A DNA stretch of 64,000 nucleotides, from contig OZ176055.1 of NCBI GenBank assembly GCA_964247055.1, forward strand, positions 7,750,001-7,814,000. Direction: 5' to 3'. How positions within the stretch are numbered: position 1 is the stretch's first letter; every line of letters begins with the position of its first letter. The DNA comes from Paragordius varius. Its lineage: Eukaryota; Nematomorpha. Of the stretch, positions 1 through 10,740 are shown piece by piece. The notes beneath the pieces are model-generated. The model was not told where the DNA came from, ran no database searches, and was given only the letters and a program-made list of their open reading frames with translations. The position numbers and the translations under genes are program-made.

Positions 1-1050
1 CAGTAAATTAGTTGATTTTGTAAGTTTTATAAATCAAATACATGCTAATATAAAATTTACTATGGACTCTAACCCTACCTGTATCAGTTTTCTTGATACA
101 CTAGTGACTATATCCAATGGAAAACTCAACCATACTGTCTACAGAAAACCCACACATACCAATCTTTACCTCAACGCAAATTCACACCATTACCCACCTC
201 AAAAACATTCAGTAATTAACAAATAAAACGTGCTTACAATTTATGTGATCCAACTTCACTCAAGTCAGAAATCAATACACTTAAACATGCTTTTGAACTT
301 AACGGTTACTCAAAAGATCTTTTTGACAAAATACATAATAAAACAACACATAAAAATAATAATACATTTGTGTCGACAGCCATTTTGCCCTACATCCAAA
401 ATGTCACACCAAAAATTGGCAAAATCTTAAATAAATTCAATATTCGGTCAGTATACACACCTTTTAAAAAACTAATTAATTTTACAAAAGTTAAAGATCC
501 AATTTCTCGAGACAAATTACCCGGAATCTATAAGGCTACTTGCTCTTGCAATGAAGTTTACGTAGGCGAGACAAGCAGATCTATTAATATTAGATTAAAG
601 GAACACCAACAATATATCAAGCACAATAAGCCTAATTCCGGTTTAGCAGAACACGTCTGCAACGAAGGCCACAAAATAATTAAAACCGAGGTACTTCACA
701 ACATTAACAACCCCTTTAAACGATTAATATTAGAAGCAATCGAAATTAAAAAGAATAATGCTCTACTCAACAGAGCGGATGGATATAATCTTTCATCAAT
801 ATGGACTTATGTTTTACAGTAACAACAACACTAATCACCCCTTATTATATATTATAATATTTGTATTTACTACTTCAAACAATCAATTACACCCACTTAA
901 TCACATTTATTAATTTTCTATAATTTTTTTTTAATCCTATAATTGGTTTGTACTAGTATATATAGTAGCTCAATTTCATTCACTCCACTGTGATCAAGAT
1001 CATGCTAACATGGTCGAAATATAAGTTTTATTAATAAATTATTTTATTTG
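1..1050 (+). mobile_element. Penelope-like retroelement, 3' part (fossil)
   Basis: The plus strand carries the end of a Penelope-type reverse transcriptase region (residue patterns such as FLDTLV and VYRKPTHTNLYL), followed at about 370-822 by a GIY-YIG endonuclease domain (LPGIYKATC, then EVYVGETSR and a downstream RLKEH helix). This domain order is specific to Penelope-like elements. A 3' tail follows, with a short segment ending near TGGTCGAAAT and an AATAAA, up to about 1050. The 5' part lies outside the window. The element looks old and broken, with at least one break in the visible part. It sits next to a hAT end fragment. Confidence 0.8.
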
Positions 1051-1084
1051 TTAATAATATATTCATACGTTTGCCAAATTAATT

Positions 1085-1194
1085 CTTAAATATTACAATA
1101 ATTTTTTTGTATACAAATTTTTGGTTGTACCCCCCAATGACCCCCCCTTCTCAGATTTGTCCCGCTTTTTCCTTCAAAAAATCTGGTCACCTTA
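1085..1194 (-). mobile_element. hAT terminal fragment
   Basis: About 110 bases match, in reverse orientation, the left end of the two 2,512-bp hAT elements at 50100 and 59219. The outer edge reads TCTGGTCACCTTA, and the GTCCCGC heptamer, the C-rich block and the ATTACAATAA stretch follow in the same order. The match fades upstream of about 1085 and no second terminal repeat was found nearby, so this is a truncated end, not a whole element. It is more diverged from the two full copies than they are from each other. Confidence 0.75.
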
Positions 1195-2638
1195 CTTTTA
1201 TACAATAATTTTAACTGAAGGGTTAGCAGTTAGTGTATTTTCATTTTTTACCAAAGATTCCCGACGCCTTTTCCCCACACTTCTTTTACTTTTTTAAAGA
1301 ATATGATATGGTAATACCATATAGCTCTTGTTTTTATATTCTTTACCAAATATTAATACCCATTTAACGAAAAAAAGTAAATTTTTGATAAAATTAAGTC
1401 TTCATGACTGTATCATTTTAACCTTAACCTTGAATAAGCCATTTAAAAGTTGATAGAAAATAACATTTTTGCCTATAAAGAGCAGGTGGCTTAGAAGTGT
1501 TTAGAAACATCGGCTGCAGTTTTAAAAGAAACCATTTCGTATGGCTTTTCGCTTTTATTACCAAGCCTTTTATAAACCTCTAGAATTAATATATAGTGTA
1601 TTTTTAAACATTATTAGCAATCTAGTGTGCCAAAAATAATTTATTACAAATTGACCTTAATCTATGTCGTATTCATCCAAATTTAAAACAAAATTTTTAT
1701 TTATAATATGAAAGTATAATTAGAATATTCTAATATGATATTATTCCTTTTTTACTTGCAAACATATTCAGTAAAAGGTTGATTTTTATTATAACTAATG
1801 ACTTTTATTTTTTCTAATTTTGACATTTTATGGAATTTTTATAACAAAAAATCGCCCATTTTCAGAGTTATTACTTTTTTATATCTTGGTATTTTAATAA
1901 TACACGGAAATATAAGATAAATTAAGTTATAGGTTTCCTTGTAAGGTTAAGGCAGAGTCCAAATAGTGTTCAAGATAAAATTTTGATCTATAAGTATGTA
2001 TAGAATATTCCATCACACCTTTAAATAACTCAAATATTTCAATCTCTACATTTTTGTATCAAAAATGATAAATAATAAAAATATTGGAAATATGACCAAT
2101 TTTAAGTTGATATCCCAAAATATTACTCTCCGACCGAATTGTTTTGCTAATACATATTGTAAAAGAAAATAACTGTTTTTATTTTCTAGAAATACCTAGG
2201 TGTCACATTTTTACAATTTAGTTTGTGATAAAAAATGTCTGTGTGGGGGTGTTTTAAATATGTAAATTTTTTCAAACATGCCAGTGTTTTAATAAATTAG
2301 GTCTAAATAATCTATCGTTAATACCCTACCTTAGAAAATACGGTTGGCTGTAATTTAAACTGAAAATGCGGCTTGTATCCCTGGTTTATAGTAAATAAAA
2401 ATTATTATAAATAATTTTAGACTATTGGTCTTTTCTTTGGTTATTAGAATTAATGCAATAAATTTGTTTGATCCAATGACTTTAATATTTGCATAAATAA
2501 AATCAATATTATATTGACAAAACATAAGATTAATGACCTGTTTTGCCTAGGTGAGTATTTAAACAATAGGAATCTAGTAAAATTATTTATACTGTATTAT
2601 ACGAAAATTATAAGTGGTTAATATCAGTATATTTTTAG
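1195..2638. other. Non-coding stretch upstream of the receptor gene
   Basis: AT-rich DNA without a recognised domain. It should contain the promoter and the signal-peptide exon of the receptor gene, because the first recognisable exon at 2639 needs one nucleotide from an upstream exon. A short open stretch at 1798-1888 begins with ATG and ends in a phase-1 GT donor compatible with that exon, but it does not look like a convincing signal peptide. A strong-looking donor (CTAG then GTGAGT) lies at 2550-2556 without a start codon in frame. Confidence 0.4.
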
Positions 2639-3116
2639 GATGTTATGACTCGTGTCCTTCCCAAGGAGCTAAATACGATCATGTTACTAAACAATGTATG
2701 ATAAAGGGTGTTGCATCTGCATGGAAAGCGGACAAAGCATGCGTCGGTAACAAGCAAAGCACTTTTGGATTCGTTGATTTCATAAATAAATTGGTAAAAT
2801 TATTGTTAGTGTAGGATGTATTGATGACACAAAATCTTAGCACATGGGTACCATTTTTCAGAAATGACGATATTTATGCTGATTTCGATGATAGAAGAAT
2901 TATTCGATGTCAAACCAAGGATGAAACAATACCATGCGTTTTTCAATATGACGAAAATTTTTTATTACCGGGTATAGAAAAGTTTAAACATAAAATGTAA
3001 ATTCAGATATTTGGCCCAACCGTTAATTAGTGCCTGTTTATTTATAAATTACTCAAAAATTTATGGTTTTCACTGTGACGATGAATTACCCTTCATTTGT
3101 GTTGCTGAACATTGTG
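2639..3116 (+). CDS. Receptor exons 1-3: C-type lectin-like domain
   Basis: Three exons (2639-2793, 2815-2981, 3007-3116) give one C-type lectin-like domain of about 145 residues. It starts CYDSCPSQGAKYD and contains a central tryptophan (STWVPFF). It ends with the typical spacing of the last three cysteines: ACLF, then HCDDELPFIC. Lectin-fold domains of this type bind sugars or proteins outside the cell. The usual calcium-site motifs (EPN or QPD, and WND) are not obvious, so carbohydrate binding is uncertain. The three exons are separated by introns of only 21 and 25 nt; each would introduce an in-frame stop if retained. Confidence 0.75.
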
Positions 3117-6100
3117 GTAAATATACTATATCATTCTAGGCTTATATTTGGGGGAGGAGTGTTACTATAATGCTGAATGCAAAAAACGCAATGTACTTGC
3201 AATCTGTCGGAACTCTACTTGTGATTGTCCAGATGAATTCTACAAAACTAATCGAACAACGTGTGTTCCGAGTTTTATGCATTTACATAATATATTAGAA
3301 ATTAAATTAACACAAAAGTGTCAGTCTGATGAGGAATGTCTCACAGCAGTATGTAGTAATGGAATTTGTGTTTGTCCTATTGGAGAATACAATGAAAATA
3401 ATGTCTGCAAAAATGGTACGCTTATAAATGGTCTTTAATATCTGTGAGTATATTGCGTGACTGTGGCCGCCTATTACTGTCAAATATTACCAAATGTTTA
3501 TCACATGCAATGAAATGATATAATTTTTGTTAAAATAAAAATTTAAGGTAAAAATGCAAGATTTTATAATAACTTAATTATTTTTCTTTCGTAACCTACA
3601 CTATGAGAAGCAATGTGGTTGGTTAATTTTGTTTTTATCTGGCATTGATATAATCACCAATCATTCATAAGGAGTCATATCAATTTATTTACCTGCTAAA
3701 AACCTTAAAATATGTGTTAGCCACCCTAATTTTGCTATAACAAATAATATTTTTTATACCGCTTGTTTGATAGCATAATTCTGACGGCTCGATGTTAATT
3801 TTAACTTTGACCATCTAAATATTTGATATAATAATTATATTTATTCGTAAGCCTACATTAATGAGTAGAGTCAACTATCTTTTTTTAAAAAAACATGATG
3901 TAAAATATATAAATGCTAATTAACTACAGGGACCCCCATAGGTAAACAATGTAATACCGAACGAGAATGTTTGGTAAAAACAACCTCATCTTTTTGTAAT
4001 AAGGCCAATGGATCTGTGTGCGATTGCTATTCAAACTCCTATTTTGAACCAACAGAAAAGGATTATGGTCAGTGTTCTGCAAGTAATATAATATACAATA
4101 TACGTTTTGCACACCAGCTCGAACTGATAAAATAACTAGTTTAATCAAAGGATGAATTCATTCAACAAAAAAATCGAGATTTTATAAAATACTTATAGTT
4201 TTAACTCCAATTTTATTCCTTTATTCATTTTACCATTCCTTATGCATTTAACTGGAGTACCTTTCGATACATCCTTCTATCATAGAACATAAATATAACG
4301 CTTCATGCGTCCAAAACATTCAATGTCAAACAGATCTTTGTCAAAATGGGGTGTGCCGTTGTCCCGATTACAAGTTTTATAATGGGCAAATTTGTGTTAA
4401 CAGTAATATATATGTTATGGTTCATATCTATAAAATTTAGAAAAGTCTACGCAAGTATCCTGCGCAGACCACGCCGAATGCTTAAGTTCCAACTGTATAA
4501 ATGGCTCTTTTTGCGGATGTGGACAAAATTATATTTTGCGCGACTCAAAATGTGTGTTAAGTAGGTACTTCTCTTTTATGAATTTCATATGATGCAATTG
4601 CACATTAGGAAACTTAATTATATATTTGTTGATGCAATGTTAGATAAATGGTCAGATATAACTTGTCAATCGGACGAGATTTGTAAGGCAACTTTATCAA
4701 AAGCCTATTGTGACTTTAATCGAGTTACCTGTGTTTGCGAACCATTCACTTATTTAGCTTCCAATAAAATTTGCCTTGACAGTAAATATATTTTTTGTAT
4801 ACAGTCTCTTGTAAAAATGATTATTATATATTGTTAATAGAAAAAAACGCACAAATAAAATGCAGCCATCATATGGAATGCTTAACTGGGTATTGCAATA
4901 ATGTTTGTGGTTGTCCTAACGGATCTTACATCGTTGGACAGAGTTGTGTAAGAGGTGTATAAATAAATATAAATTAAATGCCTTCACTTCTATTGAATGT
5001 TAAAATTTTGATTTTTCGGGTGGTATTTTTATTAGGGAATTTCCCCGGGGAAGAATGTGTAGCGGATGAGCATTGTCAACTAACTAACCGTTTTAGTTTA
5101 TGTAAAAACTTTCTTTGCCAATGCCTACCCAAACACAAGTTAAAACGCGGGTTTTGTGATCCAAGTAAATTTATATTTATAGAATATTAATAGCTGAAAA
5201 TATATGGTGTAATTACAGAGCGCTATTTATCATTGAAAATATCAATAAATTAGTCACTGATTTGCATCCGTATAATATTTTAAAATTGATTGAAGCCAAG
5301 GTAAAAGTTATTTATTTAATGATATTAGATGGAGGAATTATTTCGATCGTTTGTGTACTATGAATATTCTTACGTGTTTCATGAGTATTCTAATATTTTT
5401 TATACTTTCTAAAACATTCTATTAATAGCAAACAATAGCTATAATTTTTTGGTATCACTTTGATTTTTATTTATTTAAAAGATTTGTTCAATATATTTTT
5501 AACACAATATTAGGGATTGAAAACTTGGCCTTTTGAAAATTTTTAATTTCAAAACTATCTTTATTTGTTATATCGTTTACATTTTAAGAATTGTATTTGG
5601 GTTTAGCAAGAAAAAGTAACACATAAATTAATTATATTGTTCAATTTTAGGCTATTTGCATGCTTTTAATAATTAACATGTTAAAGATTTAAAAACTACC
5701 AACAAAATTCGCATTAAAAATCAATGAGGACGCATCATTTTTTGCCAAAAATAATGTTTTTGGAATTATTTGGGATGAAATTTTTTTTTTGCAAAAAGAA
5801 CCAAAACGGTTAGGATTCTTATACCTTAAATATATTCTATATTTTATTCCCTTTTTCTATTTTAAAAGGAATATTCAATCTCTACAACTGATTGAGCAAA
5901 TTGAATTGAATATTTTTGTTAAAGGACCATTGACTGCAAACGATATTAGGGATGCCCTGATTAACAAATTCAAATTTATCTGGAATAATGATATATACAC
6001 AATTAATCCGGAAAAGATTATGATAGTCACCGACAAAGGTTACCACGTTATTATATTTAGTTTAACTAACTCGGTTATATTTTTGTAATCGAGAGATTGG

Positions 6101-6999
6101 AATTTAAACCGATTTTTTGTTCCACATATTTTTTAGAACATTTTGATTTCGGTTTAATGTTTTTTTGCGAATCCACTCATATTGCATTCGGTCTAACATT
6201 TGTGATTCTGGTTTCGAGATTTTTGATTTACAGTAGTATTATGATAGGCAAAACATGAACATATAAACCACAAAATTTATATTTATGCATTTATTTACTC
6301 ACAAAAAAATATATTTTTGTAGTTCAAATTAATATAAAATATAATATTAACGAACAAATAATATAATAAATCTATATAAATAAGATTTTACGGTAAACTA
6401 TATATTTATAAAAATGCTGGCTTTATGATCTGTTTCCGGAAAACCGGAAGACCTACTCAAACCCAAATGTCGAAAAAATATAATCATTAATGAATGCCCG
6501 AACAATAGCTTCACCCTTTTTTAAATTAGGCCCCCAGTTCGGGCCCACCCTGTGTAAAAATGGGTTTTTTTGGAACATAAAGCCCACAAAAATCGTGTCT
6601 TTGAGACAATTATCAGGAAAACCTGTTGGACCATTTGATTTCAAATATGATTTTTTTTAATTTTTCGATTGCGCCGAGTCGGTCGCTTTTTTAATCCAGG
6701 CCCTCTTTTTACCCACTCCCCCCGTAAAATGTTATTTTTCAAAAAATTAAGTCCACAATCCATTTTTCGCCCAAGTAAACAATAGAATGCACCGTTTTGA
6801 AATTCTTATGAGATCATAATTAAATAATGTTTCGAAATAATTCACATATTAGGATCATTTTATTGTCCCTTTTTTCACTAATCTTTTCTTGGGAGTTTTA
6901 AACAATGAGTTATCATAAAAAAAATTATGATCAAAAATATGTTTGCCTTTTAGAAAAAAATTGCTTTTATATTTTTGCGTTTTGTCCGTATAATTTATT

Positions 7000-7041
<42 letters not shown>

Positions 7042-7604
7042 TATATATTCAGGAGATTGCACGATACAAAGTTTAACAAGCATCATTAAGGCTTCTTACA
7101 CATTTTTGATCATAATGGTTGCATTTGGGTTGGTTTTGCTCCTTATTTTCAAACTCATATTAAGTACGACATTGCATATATTAATTATATTTTACTATAA
7201 GTGAGAGAAAACCATAAAAAAATACCATGGAAAAGTAAAAAGCTTAGAAAAGCTGTTCAAATACCCAAAAAATCGGAAGATATAAAGCAGAGCCTTATCT
7301 TTTTTGGATGCTCACCGCGTGAAATCGAAAGTATTATATAAGTTTCATATAATTTTTAGATATTACCAAATATAACCAACTCAAAAAATTGTACCTCAGT
7401 TATTTTTATCAAGTGTATTATGACTTCGATTACAAATATCCATATGACTTAAATTTTAACTATACACCTGGATCAGATAAAAAAGAAATAATTGCAGAAA
7501 ACAATGAACCCTTTTATATGAACCCCGAAGAGATTTATGCCGAAGATGAAATCTATAATAACCCGACATATTATTCCAAAAGCATTTATTCATATATTTC
7601 TTAA
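2639..7604 (+). CDS. C-type lectin / EB-module single-pass receptor, N-terminus missing
   Basis: A multi-exon gene for a cell-surface receptor. Exons chosen by frame and GT/AG sites: 2639-2793, 2815-2981, 3007-3116, 3140-3271, 3299-3415, 3930-4082, 4286-4402, 4441-4560, 4644-4781, 4841-4954, 5036-5164, 5221-5300, 5869-6038, 7053-7163, 7208-7330, 7360-7604. About 725 residues are visible. The order is a C-type lectin domain, eight six-cysteine EB-like modules, a membrane-proximal region, a transmembrane helix, and a cytoplasmic tail rich in tyrosine. All joins keep frame except 5300 to 5869, where the phases disagree (0 against 2), so an exon is missing or a different donor is used, for example the weaker GT at 5273. 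A phagocytic or adhesion receptor role, like Draper or Nimrod proteins, is inference from the architecture. The start codon exon was not found. Confidence 0.72.
3140..5164 (+). CDS. Receptor exons 4-11: eight EB-type cysteine modules
   Basis: Eight exons each encode one module of about 33-45 residues with six cysteines. Examples are GEECYYNAECKKR...CDCPDEF, QKCQSDEECLTAVC...CVCPIGEY, GKQCNTERECL...CDCYS, and IKCSHHMECLTGYC...CGCPNGSY. The C-x5-C ... C-x-C-P pattern is that of EB modules, found in ecdysozoan extracellular proteins. Every intron in this block is phase 1, so each exon is a symmetric, shufflable unit. The boundary between modules 1 and 2 contains a 27-nt segment (3272-3298) that keeps frame whether spliced or read through; splicing gives the shorter linker usual between modules. 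Introns here are 27, 514, 203, 38, 83, 59 and 81 nt. Confidence 0.75.
5221..6038 (+). CDS. Receptor exons 12-13: membrane-proximal extracellular region
   Basis: Exon 5221-5300 joins the last EB module in phase 1 using the second of two AG sites in CAGAG; the first AG would run into a stop. It reads LFIIENINKLVTDLHPYN and continues to a strong donor at 5301. Exon 5869-6038 reads NIQSLQLIEQIELNIFVKGP and ends ITPEK-like then VTDK before a phase-1 donor. The two lack cysteines and may form one small folded domain before the membrane; a SEA-like fold is possible but not shown. Their phases do not match directly, so an intervening exon or an alternative donor must exist. Confidence 0.5.
5301..5868. 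other. Receptor intron with unresolved exon
   Basis: AT-rich intron sequence. Because the flanking exons have incompatible phases, this stretch may hide a short exon, plausible given the very small introns in this gene. No repeat family was recognised. Confidence 0.35.
6371..6882 (+). mobile_element. Helitron-like element, 5' part, in receptor intron
   Basis: Begins with TCTATATA after an A, as the Helitrons at 13533 and 48699 do. It shares with them the blocks CTGTTTCCGGAAAACCGG, the reverse of ATTAATGAATGCCC, GCGCCGA and CATTTTATTGTCCC. It lacks the terminal hairpins and the CTAG 3' end seen in the other two copies, so the 3' terminus is lost or diverged. About 23 extra bases lie near the 5' end. 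It carries no coding capacity and lies inside the 6039-7052 intron of the receptor gene. Confidence 0.65.
7003..7038. repeat. (TA)n microsatellite
   Basis: Uninterrupted TA dinucleotides just upstream of the acceptor of the transmembrane exon at 7053. This may place an unusual purine-pyrimidine tract at the 3' splice site. Confidence 0.9.
7053..7604 (+). CDS. Receptor exons 14-16: transmembrane helix and tyrosine-rich tail
   Basis: Exon 7053-7163 encodes a single hydrophobic helix (FLIIMVAFGLVLLLIF). Exon 7208-7330 gives a strongly basic juxtamembrane segment (KNHKKIPWKSKKLRK), fitting the positive-inside rule. Exon 7360-7604 gives a tail with many tyrosines, including FYMNPEEIY, DEIYNNPTYY and a final SIYSYIS before TAA. 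NPTY is an NPxY sequence for PTB-domain or endocytic adaptors; YMNP and YNNP fit the YxN form read by Grb2-type SH2 domains; YSYI fits YxxI. These motifs are seen in engulfment receptors such as CED-1 and Draper; use in this protein is inference. The introns of 44 and 29 nt are unusually short. Confidence 0.75.
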
Positions 7605-7608
7605 TAAA
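7603..7608 (+). promoter_or_regulatory. AATAAA overlapping the receptor stop codon
   Basis: An AATAAA hexamer overlaps the TAA stop of the receptor gene. It may be the poly(A) signal, giving a very short 3' untranslated region. In DNA this AT-rich the hexamer is common, so support is weak. Confidence 0.35.
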
Positions 7609-8630
7609 TTTCACCCAATCTTTGGTTTATGATTTCTGAAGGAAATTATTTTGTTTCATCACATTTAAATTGTATTTATTTGACCATGACGTCCTAACAA
7701 AATGTTTTAAAAAATCAACTTTAATTATAACACTTTGATACCCCTTTTGGGGTAGTAGTTTTTTTGTAATAGCTTAGAGCGTTTTTCCGTTTCTATAATG
7801 TCAAAATAGTATTGTACGCATCAAAAAATTTCGCTATAAATTTAATTTCAAGCAATTTCGGAAAAAAAAATTTCGATGTCGAAATTTAGCACACATTTAA
7901 AGTTTTATCGCGCAAGATCGGCATTTTTGCGTTTGTTGTAAGAAAATGTTCCAACGGGTGCAAATATTTGAGCTTTTAGGGATCGAAGTTTAAAATTTTA
8001 TAAAAATATCGCTTTGTTTGTGATATAAAGTTTGTGATCTATTTTGGTTAAATTTGGAATGAGGATTTATCTTTTATACCAAAAGAAATTTATCCAGCAA
8101 AATGGCTTTATAATTTTGCCATTTAACATAAAGCAATTACTACAAAATAGGTAAAATTTCTTAAGGTCACTAGGGAATCCTGATAGCTTTTTCCATCAGA
8201 ATATATACCTCAACGGGGCATTTTTCCCCATTTCGGGCACTAGGTAATATAGTATAAAATATAAAACAACATTACATTTTGAAGCTCTAATATCCCAGGG
8301 CTATATAAAATTTTAAATACTTCAAAATATTGGTATAGGGCTGAATTAAAAAATATTGCTTCTTTAGCATTTTTAACACAGGATTCAATTTTTTTTTAAA
8401 ATGTAAAATTATAAAAACCTGATCGCATACTTTTTCGCCGCTATTTTTTACTTTATATCCTAATACAACAAGCAAAAAATGTATAATATGTAGAAAGCTT
8501 TGAAATTGCATTGTACCAGAAAATGACGTTAAAAAGCCGTAAAAAGTAGCTTTATTATCTACAAGAAAACCGTGTTTGAAAAAATTTTAACCAAGACAAC
8601 TTTTAAACAATTTATAAACTTTAAGCGTTG
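7605..8630. repeat. AT-rich intergenic DNA with dispersed-repeat traces
   Basis: Contains sequence near 7880-7950 (TTTATCGCGC followed by GCATTTTTGCGTTT) that is also found near 56200, 56730 and 10040. This is a piece of the dispersed family described at 56137-57040. No gene was recognised; the short open frames here are not supported. Confidence 0.45.
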
Positions 8631-8639
8631 GGAGATAAA

Positions 8640-9000
8640 ACTACCCAAACTTGTAATTGTCTGCAACAAATCAAAGGTGATGAAGTGTTATTTCAAACTT
8701 TTGAAAATAAATCAGTATATCTATATACATGGTGTCCACAAAAAAGTTGTGATTATAATAGTGCTTTTGGTTTTGGCCCTTACGCGGGATTTAAGAAAGT
8801 TATTTACACTTTTGTAGTAACTGCTCCATTTCAGAAAATGGCAAAATTCAGGCACATTTTTAAATAAATATTTTTTGTTGAAAGCTAGAGACTTCTTTCC
8901 AAACGACATCTCTAAAATATATCATAAACTGAATATAAAGAGCAAAACAATATTCAAAAATAATTTTTAGATGTGGGTTCCGAATAGAATGGGCGAGTGC
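8640..9000 (-). repeat. Dispersed repeat family F, copy 1
   Basis: The block from about 8745 to 8850 (TAGTGCTTTTGGTTTTGGCC, then GAAAATGGCAAAATTC) is the reverse complement of 56860-56960. The end near 8970 (TTTTTAGATGTGGG) matches the edge of the copy at 56143. It is a decayed non-coding repeat of unknown class. Confidence 0.55.
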
Positions 9001-9009
9001 TCTTAAAAT

Positions 9010-9600
9010 ACACGTACAGCACTTTTTTGGGTTACCCCTGTGCTCTACTCCATTATTATGATAGGAGTTTTTAACAAAACTGGTTTAATAATAATTTTGT
9101 GTGTATGAGTGTGAAACTAAATGGACACGAAAATTTTTTTAGGATATATGACGAAAGTGTGATTTGCCAATATTTTTTACTATTCTTCTTATTATTGTAC
9201 TGCTGCTTAGAAATATAATATATATGTATTGGACTTTGTTTCCTTCTGCTAAAGATATATCAAATTTTTCGTATTGGGATCGCGACACAGCATATATCCC
9301 AAAAATATTTCAGACTTTCCTCTTACTTAATCCATCTCTACTGAACCCTTTAATTTATTTTAAGTGTTTTTGAAACCGCGCTGTATGCTCGATTTTTTTT
9401 GACCTTTTTAACATGAAATAAAACTGATTAAAATGAGAAGTTTTTGAAATTGGAATAAATATTGTATTAAAATGTTATATATATAAAATTCAGGAATCGG
9501 CTAATCGACGGTAACAAATGTAGTTTATTGATATAGATAAACACAGCTTTCACAATTCGAAAAAAATGAAAGTCACGTTATATATAAAGAAAATAAAATA
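9010..9600 (+). repeat. Dispersed repeat family R1, copy 1
   Basis: Extended similarity to 24105-24760, from CAGCACTTTTTTGGGTTACC and CTGTGCTCTACTCCATTATT through ATTTGCCAATATTTTTTA, GACACAGCATATATCC and TCTCTACTGAACCC to an AAAACTGATTAAAATG block. Both copies keep the same order of blocks with small insertions and deletions. No conserved reading frame is shared, so it is probably a non-autonomous element of unknown class. Exact ends are not resolved. Confidence 0.7.
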
Positions 9601-9629
9601 AAAAAACTCATAATTTTAAATTAAAACCG

Positions 9630-9715
9630 TCATTTTCAGTAGCCTTTCCGAAATATCAACTTAAGTAAAGTCTGGGGTCACTAGATACCCCAATTTAATA
9701 GAAGTGTCAAATTAC
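9630..9715 (+). repeat. TTAA-type MITE, right-end fragment
   Basis: Carries TTTTCAGTAG, then TCTGGGGTCACTAGATACCC and AGAAGTG, matching the right end of the piggyBac-like MITE at 36168-36746. The left part is missing or replaced by family R1. Confidence 0.5.
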
Positions 9716-10740
9716 TCGTAAGGGCCAAAACCAAAAGTAAAATGCTAACCCTGATATATTTTGCTATAGAATATATATTTCATCAAGATTTTTGTGGGCA
9801 CTGGGTATAAATTGTTTTTTTACACAACTCCATCAAAATTTGGAAGCAAACGAACCTTTAAATTACTTGAGAGATAAAAATGAGCATCATTGAATTATAT
9901 CAGAAACTGTTATTTTTAATATCCTAAAGTGCTTTATACTGTTTTCATTATGCTTTAAATAGTATGAAGTACGTTCGACAAAATTTTGCCAATAAATATT
10001 TTAGCAAAATACCCATTTTTCGGGATAATCATTTTAATGTACACGCAATCTTGACATTTTTGCGTTTATTTCAAAACTCTATGATCTTTTGCGGGTAGTT
10101 TAAGATCTCAGAGTGATTTATAAATGTGTTAAAAAATAACTAATTGGCCGAAAATGCGCTTTTTAGCCTTTTGAGCGCATAATACAAACCTTTTTAAAAA
10201 ATGTAAAATTTAAATCCCAATCTCAAATTTTTTGGCAGCCGCCATTATAAATAAATGTCTATTATAGAGAAAATGTAAATAATAAGCAATATTTTTGCAT
10301 TGTTTAGAGTAACCTATTCAGTTTCATCGTGTTTAAGTGTCCGAAATTTATACTCTAGAAGTTGCGAAGGTGTGAATAATTTAAGCTTCTTGTCTAATGT
10401 AGTTGTTAATTTACGAGATATAGATATGGGATACAAAACTGCATTTGTCTTCGCGGTCAAAAACGTGAAAAGATCATGAAGTATTAAAAAAATTAGCCTA
10501 TTTAAAAAAGGCGAAAAAATTTATGACTTTCAAAGGCCATATCTAAAAATTATCTTTTTAAAAAACATTGTTTTGTTTTTATATCTAATGTATGAGAGAA
10601 AATATTATTTTTAAAATAAACCATTTATTTTACAAAAACTTTTATTTAATGGAATGTGAGTAAATTTTGCCATTTTCTGATATGGAGCAGGTACCACAAA
10701 AGTTTAAACTTCATTATATTAGTCTTAATATTAAAAACAA
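9716..10740 (+). repeat. Dispersed repeat family F, further pieces
   Basis: Segments near 9720-9800 (AAGGGCCAAAACC, ATATATTTCATCAAGATTTT), 9950-10100 and 10490-10700 (AAATTTTGCCATTTTCTGAT) match family F copies at 8640 and 56137. The order is broken up, suggesting nested insertions and rearrangement. No gene was seen. Confidence 0.45.

Noticed and set aside
1798-1888. Possible signal-peptide exon for the receptor gene
   Set aside because: Phase fits (one G before GTATTT), but the peptide lacks a clear hydrophobic core and cleavage site, so it was not called.
8572-8867. Two overlapping open frames near 8.6 kb
   Set aside because: They lie in a dispersed repeat (family F) also found near 56.9 kb, and the frames are not conserved between copies.
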